Positions 47,901 through 57,201 of a stretch of DNA of 64,000 bases are shown piece after piece. Position 1 is the first letter of the stretch. Each line of letters starts with the position of its first letter. Both the position numbers and the translations under genes were made by a program. Origin of the DNA: Trema orientale (lineage: Eukaryota; Streptophyta; Magnoliopsida; Rosales; Cannabaceae); NCBI GenBank assembly GCA_002914845.1, contig JXTC01000272.1, positions 211,890 to 275,889 on the forward strand, written 5' to 3'. The notes beneath the pieces are model-generated. The model searched no databases, was not told where the DNA came from, and saw only the letters and a program-made list of their open reading frames with translations.

Positions 47901-48378
47901 TTAAGTAGGCAAATACCATTTTTTGAAAGTGTGCACATCAAAATGAACAAAAGTATTTCATACTTTGTTCACCACCACTTTCAATTCAACTAAAACTTCT
48001 CATTTGTCGTTGCTTCGGATAAGAACAAGAACAACCACAAACAAAACATAGTCTTTTGAAAGGAAAAATGGTATAAGTTGTAAAGAAAAAAAAGGTTGGT
48101 TGTTAGAAATAATTAATCGAATCGAATAAGTGATACTAGTTTAGTTTCTTTTTCTACAATATCAATAAATAAAAATGGAGGAGGAAGGCTCAATAGCGAA
48201 TTTTGGACGATGGTGTTAGATTCATTGCAATTTTTGGCAGTCTTTTTCTGTTACAGAAAGTATAAAAGTAATATTTTTTAGAGCTACAAGTCCATCAGAG
48301 ATCCATATCATGTAGATAAGAACTCATGTAGATCATATCTAGGAGCAATGTATGAATTGGGCTTCTTACAAAACTCAG

Positions 48379-48808
48379 GCCCAAAGTCCGAGAAAACTGA
48401 AAAATCCCGGATGGGGGTTTTTCTTTTTTCCTAATCCCTAATTTCATTAGAAAAATATAATTTCTGAAAAACTTATTTAGAAAAAATGCCACTTTTCACA
48501 AATATTTAGGAAAAAATCAATTTTTTCCCCTCCAAAATTGGCTTTTTTTAAAGATACTCAAAGTAACCAGTGATGTTACTTGGAATAATTAATCGAGTTA
48601 CTCGAGATAACCAGTCTGGTTATATCAAGTAATTTGACTGATTACTTTAAATACCTTATCAATTAGTTAAAAAGTGATTTTTTTCTAAATATTTTTAAAA
48701 GTGGTATTTTGTAAATAATCCGGAATTTTTCAAAGAATTTTAGAATCTGGGATTTTTCTTTTTTTTTTTTTTTTTTTGAAACTTTATCATATAAAATCAA
48801 ATTTCCTC
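48379..48808. repeat. Dispersed repeat, copy 2 (partner at 6338-6688)
   Basis: Same ordered landmarks as copy 1: 'gaaaaatcccgga', AGTAACC/GTTACTT words, 'gttaaaaagtgat', 'tttcaaag..ttagaatctgggattttt', and the tail 'actttatcatataaaatcaaatttcctc'. It is longer by a poly(T) run and a duplicated segment near its start. Confidence 0.55.
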
Positions 48809-48952
48809 TATCGAGTTTGATGGATGAAGCCAAGCCTATTGCCTTAAACTCCGTCCGTGAGTCCTGTGGCCCAATAAAATGGACTAGTGAATTTCTGGGC
48901 TGGTATACCAATTTAAAGGAGACTACTAGTTGGGGAAATAAACTTAGCTAGG

Positions 48953-49190
48953 AGTATTTTGGACTGTAATGACTTTTTTTTTTTTTTTTAAGTGTTTTGG
49001 AAAATATTTTTTTTATGAATGTTATAGTTTTTAGTGACTAGTTGTTACAATATAGTGAATGGGTCACGGTCACTGATAGTCACTATATTGATCATAAATT
49101 TATGACAAATCAGCGGTTACTATTATAGTGATTATCCACGACACACCTCTAGAAAAGTCATTTCAATCCAATTTTACTTCTATCTATGTC
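48953..49190. mobile_element. TIR element family 'GACCAAAATGACTTTT', copy B
   Basis: The left end ..TATTTTGGACTGTAATGACTTTT and the reverse complement of the right end GGACATAGATAGAAGTAAAATTG..GAAATGACTTTT match copies A and C. The interior contains 'gggtcacggtcactgatagtcac'. No coding. Confidence 0.55.
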
Positions 49191-49275
49191 CATTTCCTTG
49201 CAGGTTGAGTAGCTTGGGAGTTTTGATAAATATTTCTCTTATTTTTAAGGATGACTACAAAATTTTCATAGACTT

Positions 49276-49577
49276 TAGGTGAAATATTGTTCAACTTATT
49301 CCTTCAATTTTTATAAATAACAAAATATCCTCTTAGATTAGCAACTTAAATACAAATTTTATTACTATTTCTAAGTTGGTTACCGCAACGAAACAATATA
49401 GCTTGAAAAACAAAATGTGGTGGGCGGAAGGAGAAAAAAAAAAAGACTAAAAAAAAGAAAATACTTAAGTTTTAATTAAATCAGGTGGAGGGTGAAATTT
49501 GTATTAAATTTTTAATCCAAAAGGAATATTTTTATTATTTATAAAAATTAAAGAAATAAAATTAAGTATTTCACCTA
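49276..49577. mobile_element. Foldback/MITE candidate with TAGGTGAAAT ends
   Basis: Starts TAGGTGAAATA and ends TATTTCACCTA. The arms stay complementary for about 45 bp (..ttcaatttttataaataa / ttatttataaaaattaaag..). CTT flanks both sides (49273-49275, 49578-49580) as a possible 3-bp duplication. Superfamily not assigned. Confidence 0.5.
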
Positions 49578-50612
49578 CTTCAGGGAACAGTCTTGTGATT
49601 ATCGTTTTTTAATAAACACCAATATTCTTACGATTATGCATAACATATATACGTCACAAATGCATTAATTAGTAAATTAGTACTTAAGTAATATAGTAGT
49701 AACTATGAAGGTGATGAACTGATCATTGACTACCTAGGGGAGAGAGAAACAGAACCAAGAAAGTTTAAAGAGGAAAGATTGGGCTCTCATAGCTGCACTT
49801 TAGGCTCCCGCTATGGCCAATGTGTTGTTTTGATGCATTGGGCTATGTGAGCAAGTAGATAACACGATGCTAAAAGGCTAGAAGAGAACGAGTGGTCGGG
49901 CCCAAATAATTCCTCGGTAGATCAGCTAGAGCTCAGGATTGCTGAAAGCTGAGGGTATGAAGAATATGATGGGGGCACCCGCTGGCCAAAAAAAAAAAAA
50001 AAGATACGTTTAAAAGAGCTTTTTTTTTTTTCTTTTTTCTAAACAAAATGTAATACAATTTAAAAGAGCATTTTTTTATTTTTTTTTTGGGAGTGAGATT
50101 CAAACCCTCAAGACGGTCTACATGGGCAGAGGGAAAGAGGCATGGCCCCTACTCAATTTTTTTTTTCCTTTTTAATTTTGTATATGAAATTTTTTTTTCC
50201 TACTTTGCCCCATCTAAAATAACTTTTTACAATTATATCCTCACTGTTAATTCACATTTACTCTACCTAAAATTCACTTATTCAATTTTTTTCATATAAT
50301 TAAATTTTTCCTTTCGTTATGGGAATAGAAAAGTAAAGACAACTCCTTTACAAAAATATTAAATTAAAGAAAAAAATTCGGATTGTTAGAGAAATTTTTT
50401 ATAATGTATTCTATAGTGTACTTTATTTTCATTTGGTTTAATACTATTATAAAGTTTTAGGCCTTTTTGTTTCGTTATTGTATTTTAAAAATTGTCTTAT
50501 ACCTCCATTGCAATTAAGTCCTGGCTCTACCACTGACAGACTACAAGCCTAAATTCCTCATATTTTGAGAAAAAACTAGCTCTATATTTTTTCTTCCACC
50601 TAATATCAATAT
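49578..50612. other. Repeat-derived spacer
   Basis: The stretch about 50085-50540 ('gattcaaaccctcaagacgg', 'tttgccccatctaaaat', 'aagtcctggctctaccactg') has phrasing common to decayed plant transposons, but no termini or coding can be fixed. No host gene seen. Confidence 0.35.
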
Positions 50613-50793
50613 GAGTAATGATAGGGACACAAAAATCCTGTATTAAAATCTTACACCACATGATGTGATATGCATTTCAACCACTCTTTATTTTAAAGTA
50701 GGATTACACCACTTAAAGTTGTATGGTTAAAAATGATGTCACATCACTGATATAAGTTTTTGGCATAAAATTTTGGTGTCTCAATCTTTGCTC
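50613..50793. mobile_element. 181-bp Mutator-type MITE with 9-bp duplication
   Basis: Left end GAGTAATGATAGGGACAC; the right end on the opposite strand is GAGCAAAGATTGAGACAC. Arms are similar for about 60 bp. A perfect 9-bp duplication TATCAATAT lies at 50604-50612 and 50794-50802. No coding capacity. Confidence 0.8.
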
Positions 50794-50802
50794 TATCAAT
50801 AT

Positions 50803-52538
50803 GAGTAATTTATTATAAGGATGGCTTTTACAAAATAACTTAAGTTTGTACCGGAACGAGTTAGAGAATACTAACTTATAATTCAAAACATTAAACAACT
50901 AATATATTATTAAAAAAATGTTTTGTAACTTTTTTTTTTTTAACCTTCATTAAAAAGAAAGAAAGAAAGAAAAATACAAGGAAAAAAAACAAAGAAAATG
51001 TCTCCTTTGGCTTTAGATCTATATCATAATAATACTAAAAAAAAATGATAAAATAAGTTAACGAGGAGTACTATCATCTTTTTACTATTAAAATAAGTTA
51101 ATTGAGCATTACATAGTACAAAATTTCCAGATAAAATATAAAGATATTATTTTACATAATTCAAAAATTAAGTTAGTTTTTGGCAATTTTGCATGAAATC
51201 CAAAATTTGAATTATTTTCGTGTCATCATATATATATATAAAGTACTTGCATGCGCTTTGAATATTTAATTTAAAAGAAATTAAATGTAGACCTCGCGTT
51301 CCTTACGTGTCAAAGCTACACACTGAGAAATTTATTATTTTTTCATTTTTTTGTTTCATAATGAAAATGAAAGCTGAGCCCTTTTATATATTTAATTTCC
51401 TGGAAAACACATTAATGCTCTTTTTTAACCGAATGGTTATGTTTTTTCACCAAGCGTAGCTTGTTTCATTTGAAACTACAAAGAAGGTTGGTGCGTTGGC
51501 TATTTTTTAGCTATTAAGAATATGTTGTCACAAATGTGTATTTGATCGGAGACAAATATCCAGATATTTCCCATTCTTTTGTCTGTGTCATTAATGCTAG
51601 CGAAAGCTATTCTACTCAGACCATTAAACTATTACAACGTGCGATATATATTAGGAAGTAGTTGAATACTAATTTCCCATGACAAAAAGGTGCGTACATT
51701 ATGGTAAACCTAGTTTTACCACACGTTAGTATCCAAGTTTTTGTCTGCACCAAAAGAAGAACAATTTTCTTTCTTAATTTACCACGTAAATTAGATTTTT
51801 TTTTTTTTTTGGTAATTAGCAATTAACAAAAACTCATGGAAAAAGAGTAAAAGACATCATAATTAATTGTGAACTTAACTATTTTTTTTACTGAATGCTA
51901 TTGATATTAACTTATTAAGTGGTGACACCTCATGATTAAGGTTACGCATGGAGAAAAAAAATTGTCACAAATGCATAGCAAAACCTATTCTTTGATTACT
52001 TCTATGTTAATTTTGTTAAAGTAAACAAAAGATCAGCTGTTAAAATATGTATACATAGGATTACAATTACTAATTCGTAAATAGAATGAGTATAAAAGGG
52101 TTGGAGAGCAAAGGAAATATAAGGGAAGAATTAATAATGAGTGGGGATTAATATGATTTCTCTTTTATATATAACTAATAAGTACGTAAATATATAATTT
52201 TTTTCTTTCTTCGTATTGTTTATTTCCTCTTTATCGCGGATTAATAAATATATATATAATAAATATATATCCTTAATTAATAAGTACGTACTTACAATAC
52301 TCCCGACATCAGCTAGCCACCGATCACCATTACAAGTGGCAGCTTATAAGTTATAACTGTTGCAGGCGCCGTTCATAGAAGTATTTCGTCCTATTATATA
52401 TTTATATTTAAAGAAAGAAATTACAAATACGGTAGTTGAGTTCAATTATCATGCTTGGTTTGCAGAGATGTTGACGTATGAAGTATGATATTAGCTCATG
52501 TGTAGATTTTGAGTACATTTATGTGTATACAAACAATA
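50803..52538. other. AT-rich spacer, no gene seen
   Basis: A GAAA-type microsatellite lies near 50957-50971 and an (AT)n run near 51229-51240. No coding or RNA gene recognised. Confidence 0.4.
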
Positions 52539-52770
52539 GGGCACCAATCCATTAGATATTTTTTTTTTTTATCTATGTATAGGTATCAATTTAACTAATA
52601 AAAATTTATCATGCACATTTTTTTATTATAAAAAATAAGAGAGAGAAATATTATTAATGATGCACGTCTTTTAATATACCTTATTATGTCCGTTGGTTCA
52701 CTATTAGATGATGATCCAACGGCTAAAAAAAATACTTATACATAGGTAAAAAAAAATATGGATTGGTAAC
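52539..52770. mobile_element. 232-bp MITE, Stowaway-like (TA flanks)
   Basis: The left end GGGCACCAATCCATTAGATAT and the opposite right end GTTACCAATCCATATTT continue in parallel through an (A/T)-run to 'atgtataggtat' (about 45 bp). TA flanks each side (52537-52538, 52771-52772). The interior has a CCGTTGG..CCAACGG stem. The TA duplication suggests Tc1/Mariner, but two bases are weak evidence. Confidence 0.55.
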
Positions 52771-53474
52771 TATATATATTATTATTCTAAATAAATAACT
52801 TGAGGGAAATTATTTTAAATAGGGTGCATAACAAATAATATTTTTACCTATGCTAAATATTTCGAAACGGTTTTCTAAAATTAAAAAAATCTAAACAGCT
52901 AGACTACTATCATATTTCATTAAATTTGTAAATAATTTTACTATGATATGATTTCCTCATAAATAATATGTTGTTTCGTCTTTAATACCACAAAAGATTT
53001 CACTTTTAATTAGTTACAAAAAAATTTGTGACTAGTAGTGTAAAATTCGTAACAAAAAGAATACATCATCATTATGTTGTAACTAAATAATCCGTGATTA
53101 AAAATTTTAGTCACAACAAGTGCAATATGTTGTGATTAATTGTATTTTCAGTCACCTAATTTCATTATTATATATAAAAAGTTGTGACTAAAAATACATT
53201 AGTGACAACTTGTAACTAAATGCTACATTTTAATGATCACAAGAAATTTTTAATTATGATTAAATATCACTTTAAATTACAAAAAAAAAAAATTGTTACG
53301 ACTGAAAAGTTGTCAATATTAATTTTTTTAGTACTAGTTACCGAAATTAAGAAACATATGTATATATGCAAAAGAATTTTCATAAGTTGGAATTGGAACT
53401 TGAATAAGTACAAAATTGGATTTCGTGTTTGACTTTTCTCTTTGGGCTTTATTTTCTTTAAAGGAAGAGAAAAT
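52771..53474. other. Spacer with GTGAC/GTCAC-rich repeat words
   Basis: Repeated 'gtgactaaaa', 'tagtcacaa', 'gttgtgact' words between 53010 and 53220 can pair with each other, indicating decayed inverted repeats. No gene. Confidence 0.35.
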
Positions 53475-53677
53475 GACATAGGTAGGACTAATTTAGGCCA
53501 AAATGATTTTTCTTATATTTTTAGGAATGTTAATTACTTCATGACATGAAAATTTTATTATTTTAAATTTTTTATAATAAAAGATTATTATAGGTCAAAA
53601 TATCTTTGCTATTTTTAAAATTATCATTTTTGAAATAAAAATATAAAAAATCATTTTGGTCCATTCCATCCATGTCC
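53475..53677. mobile_element. TIR element family 'GACCAAAATGACTTTT', copy C
   Basis: Left: TGACATAGGTAGGACTAATTT..CCAAAATGATTTTT. Opposite strand of the right end: GGACATGGATGGAATGGACCAAAATGATTTTT. Complementarity may extend outwards (CTTTAAAG..AGAAAA), so the boundaries are approximate. The Harbinger-type element at 53698 begins 20 bp further on. Confidence 0.55.
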
Positions 53678-53697
53678 TTTTCTTTAAGGCTATGTTT

Positions 53698-54097
53698 GGT
53701 ATGAGGGATGGAGAGCAAGAAGGATGGAGAATTAAGGGAGGATGGAGAATGTGAAGGAGAGAGAGGAGAGTGATAATCTCCTATTTTGTTTGGTAAGAAG
53801 GATGAAGAGTAAGAAGGATGGAGAATATTTATTCATGAAATTACTATAATACCCATTTTATAAGTATTTAAATAATTATTTTAGAGGATATATATGTCAA
53901 TTCATTTTTTTTTTTCCTTCATTTCTCTCCAATCCTTCTATGGTTGGAAGGATGAGATTTTGTGAGCTTGGAGGGAGACTTTCCCCCTCCACTTCTCCTC
54001 CCCCTCCATCTCTCCCTCCCACCAAACAAAAGAAGATCTACTCCTCTCCCTCCAACCCTCTCCATCCTTCCATTCATCCCTCTTACCAAACAAAGCC
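53698..54097. mobile_element. PIF/Harbinger-type MITE, 400 bp, TAA duplication
   Basis: Ends GGCTATGTTTGGTA.. and, on the opposite strand, GGCTTTGTTTGGTA.., with TAA on both sides (53695-53697, 54098-54100). Sub-terminal purine-rich (gatggagagcaagaagg) and pyrimidine-rich arms are complementary. No transposase. The same family occurs at 62163-62591. Confidence 0.75.
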
Positions 54098-54100
54098 TAA

Positions 54101-55514
54101 AGGGCAGAAGATACTTGTTATGTCAATCAAACATATGCCGAGTGCCGAGTAGTTCGTTCGGTACAACACAAAAGTAGGTTTACGTAAGTAACGCCGTGTA
54201 TGTAGCAACGAAGTTAAAAATAATCAGATATAGACAACCATATTTGGTGTCTAATTATAATTACATATTTCTCCTTTTTGATTAAAGCAATTAAAATTCC
54301 AAGAAGCCCTACAGGTAGTATAAGACTGTATATATAGAGTAATTGGCCTTCAGCAGTTAATAGCAAGACACGTATATGCATGAATGCGTTACACGTATCA
54401 GAGTGTAAGATCAAGTTACAAAAACTGAATCAGAACCAAGTCAACTGAAGCGTTTGAATTTTGCGAACCACTTCGATAAAGATGGTTAGGTGATTTTTTC
54501 TCCACCTTTTCTGATTGATACTTGCTTTTTCTTGTTGTGAATCTCTTTCCTAGAAAGGATATATAGAGCTTGATCGTCGTGAATTGGACATGCACTCAAT
54601 TGATTTTCTATATTGATCATTTTAATATTTAATGAAAAAGGTACGATTCGGACCCAAATGGATTTGTCATATTGTAGATATTTTTTTTTTTTAAAAAAAA
54701 GGAGAGAAAGAACATAGTTCATCCAGACGATAGCAAAATCAAAATAATACCTTATCAATGTTTGCGTTAATTCTTTCTGCATGTATATATTGAAGTAAGA
54801 ATAAATCAATTTGTTAGTGTATTCTTCTTCAAAACAAGGAAGAAAAGAGAATCTTCGAGAATTGACACCTCTTCAGACCACATCCTATCCTAGCTAGGCA
54901 AACCTCTCCCAAGATTCAAGGGGGGGAAGAAAAAGAAGAAAAACCTGTCAGGATTGTTAATAAAGAATAAAAAAATCATAACAAGACAAAAAAATAAAAT
55001 AAAATCTCATCGAAGTACATCAGGTGATCAAGCCAAGTGCCTGGACACAAAAGGAAATTAATAAAAGCAGGGGCATCTAGATTTCTACGTCCTTTAATTA
55101 CTAATGTATTAATTAGCGTCCTTCAATTAATTAGTAGCTCCCTCGTCGTAGGGTCATGCTAATAATAAATAAGAGTATATAGACGGTACAAGAATCTATT
55201 ATTTGTATACGTAAATTAACCTAAATTGATTGATTAATTAATTGATCCAATTTTTTCTTTTATAGCCCAAGCCTTGTGTGGGACTTCCTGTTGGACAATT
55301 TTAGCTATTGCAAGTAATAATATATCTAGATAATAAAATTATAACAATAACATGTTATAACATATGATGTATTAAACTATTTAACTACACCTTGGATAGT
55401 AACAATTATCATAAAAAATCAAATTATATAAACTACAATTAATTTACTATAATAATAATTATGATTATAAAGACAAAAATAACAAAAGAGTTTAAGGAAA
55501 TCAAACCGAGTCTT
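54101..55514. other. AT-rich spacer, no gene seen
   Basis: The open frame at 54486-54809 (-) is low-complexity and unsupported. No other feature. Confidence 0.4.
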
Positions 55515-56698
55515 GTGTTTCACACAATTTCCTCAAAACAGTTACGCCTCCTCACCCGGGTGCTTTGAGGAATGTCAGCAGCGTCTGTTTCCCAGGATAA
55601 AACGGTTCACGAATAGCAACGTCGCACCAACTTGCTACTCACAACGAATTGAGCAATGCCCAAACTCTATCACCATAACTTAAGAGAACTTGACCACTCT
55701 TATAAGAAAGAACAAGAACTCAAACTCTCTAACTTCTAACTAACTTCTCTCTAACTTCTAACTAACTTTTCTTAACTGCCACAGAGAGAAATGGAAGAGA
55801 GGAATAGGCTAAGAAATATTTGGTGTGTCTTGGTGTGAAGGAGAAGGTCTCCTTTTATAGTGTTCATGGGGAAACCAAGCCATTAACATCCCATTAANAA
55901 CGTCGCACCAACTTGCTACTCACAACGAACTGAGCAATGCCCAAACTCTATCACCAGAACTCAAGAGAATTTGACCACTCTTATAAGAAAGAACAAGAAC
56001 TCAAACTCTCTAACTTCTAACTAACTTCTCTCTAACTTCTAACTAACTTTTCTTAACTGCCACAGAGAGAAATGGAAGAGAGGAATAGGCTAAGAAATAT
56101 TTGGTGTGTCTTGGTGTGAAGGAGAAGGTCTCCTTTTATAGTGTTCATGGGGAAACCAAGCCATTAACATCCTATTAATGTGGCTGAAAACGTTTTTCTG
56201 TTACAACATAACAGCCCATTAATCTGGCTGAGAAACGTTCGTCTGTTACAACGTAACAGCAACAACCCATTAATATGGTTGAAAAACTGAAAAACGTTTG
56301 GCTGTTACAACATAACTGCCAAAACGTTTTTGGCTGTTACCTCAGCTTTATGAGGCCTAATAAATGTCCAAAAATGAATTTTGTAACTCTTGTATGTTAC
56401 AAATTCAATTCTAGAACCTTCTCATTTTGGGTTTCAATTTCTCATTCACCCATGCCTTAAAATGGCTATTAACAATAGTTTTTCCAAACCATTTTTCCAA
56501 CAATTCCTTCGATCCCAACAAAGCCTCTTCAGACAAAGTTACAATGATCTATAAATCTATTGTTCCATTTCCATTCATGGATACCTCAATACGACTTGAG
56601 TTCTCACTTATACAGGTTTTTCGCATGGCTTAGGATTCCATATATATCCTAATCCCAATTATGAACCCATTCTCACCTCATATTTTGCCAACATAACA
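55515..56698 (-). mobile_element. LTR-like fossil with an internal 281-bp duplication
   Basis: On the minus strand, a TGTTATGTTGGC.. end (56698) leads through AT-rich U3-like DNA to CTATAAAAGGAGACC, a TATA region, and on to a leader-like stretch, with a plausible other end near 55515. No primer site or coding adjoins it, so it resembles a solo LTR. The family is probably Ty1/copia-like, but this is uncertain. Its TATA-bearing part is present twice (55618-55898, 55899-56179). Confidence 0.4.
55618..56179. repeat. Direct 281-bp duplication joined at an N
   Basis: 55618-55898 and 55899-56179 are the same sequence with about five differences. The first copy ends at the single N (55898), exactly where the second begins. 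This may be a true tandem duplication inside the LTR fossil or an artefact of joining two overlapping contigs or haplotypes. Confidence 0.85.
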
Positions 56699-57201
56699 CT
56701 TTTGTTCCCACCGACTAATTAGAAACGACAAGACAGAGGTGGGTACGTATACGGTATACCGAATACGAAAGGTAGATGAAAACATTTAAAAGCGGAAGAT
56801 ATTGGATCCAAAACGGTAAAAACAGTCGGAGAGAGTGGGAGAAATTAAGCTAAGCTATAGCTGGGTGTTTGTGTTTGTACGAGGGGCATTGAACCATAAG
56901 CGTACACGTGGGAGCTCGAAACCCCGTAACGAGACTCTCGACCGTCGATAGGCCACGACTCCTTCGTCCACGCATGGTCCCCGTGGCTCAATATCTCACC
57001 ACAACTATACATTAACTCTACGTATCACTTGGGCCCCACTCGACTGGGCTATAGTTATAGTTATACTACATTACTGCTCTCGCTCTCCAGTACACACATG
57101 CGCTCTCTCTCTCTCTCTCTCTTAATGATCTATATATATAAAACTCACGTCGTCTAACATTTTCACAATAATAATTTGAAGAGAGAGAGAGAGAGAGAGT
57201 G
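56699..57201 (+). promoter_or_regulatory. Promoter of the MYB gene
   Basis: A G-box CACGTG at 56905-56910 (in tacacgtggga) lies 292 bp before the start codon. TATATATATAAAA at 57131-57143 is the likely TATA box, placing transcription start near 57165-57175. A (CT)n run (57103-57121) lies just before the TATA box, and a (GA)n run (57180-57199) directly precedes the ATG. Arabidopsis MYB12 is activated by HY5 through ACGT elements, so the G-box is a reasonable light-response candidate. Confidence 0.6.
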
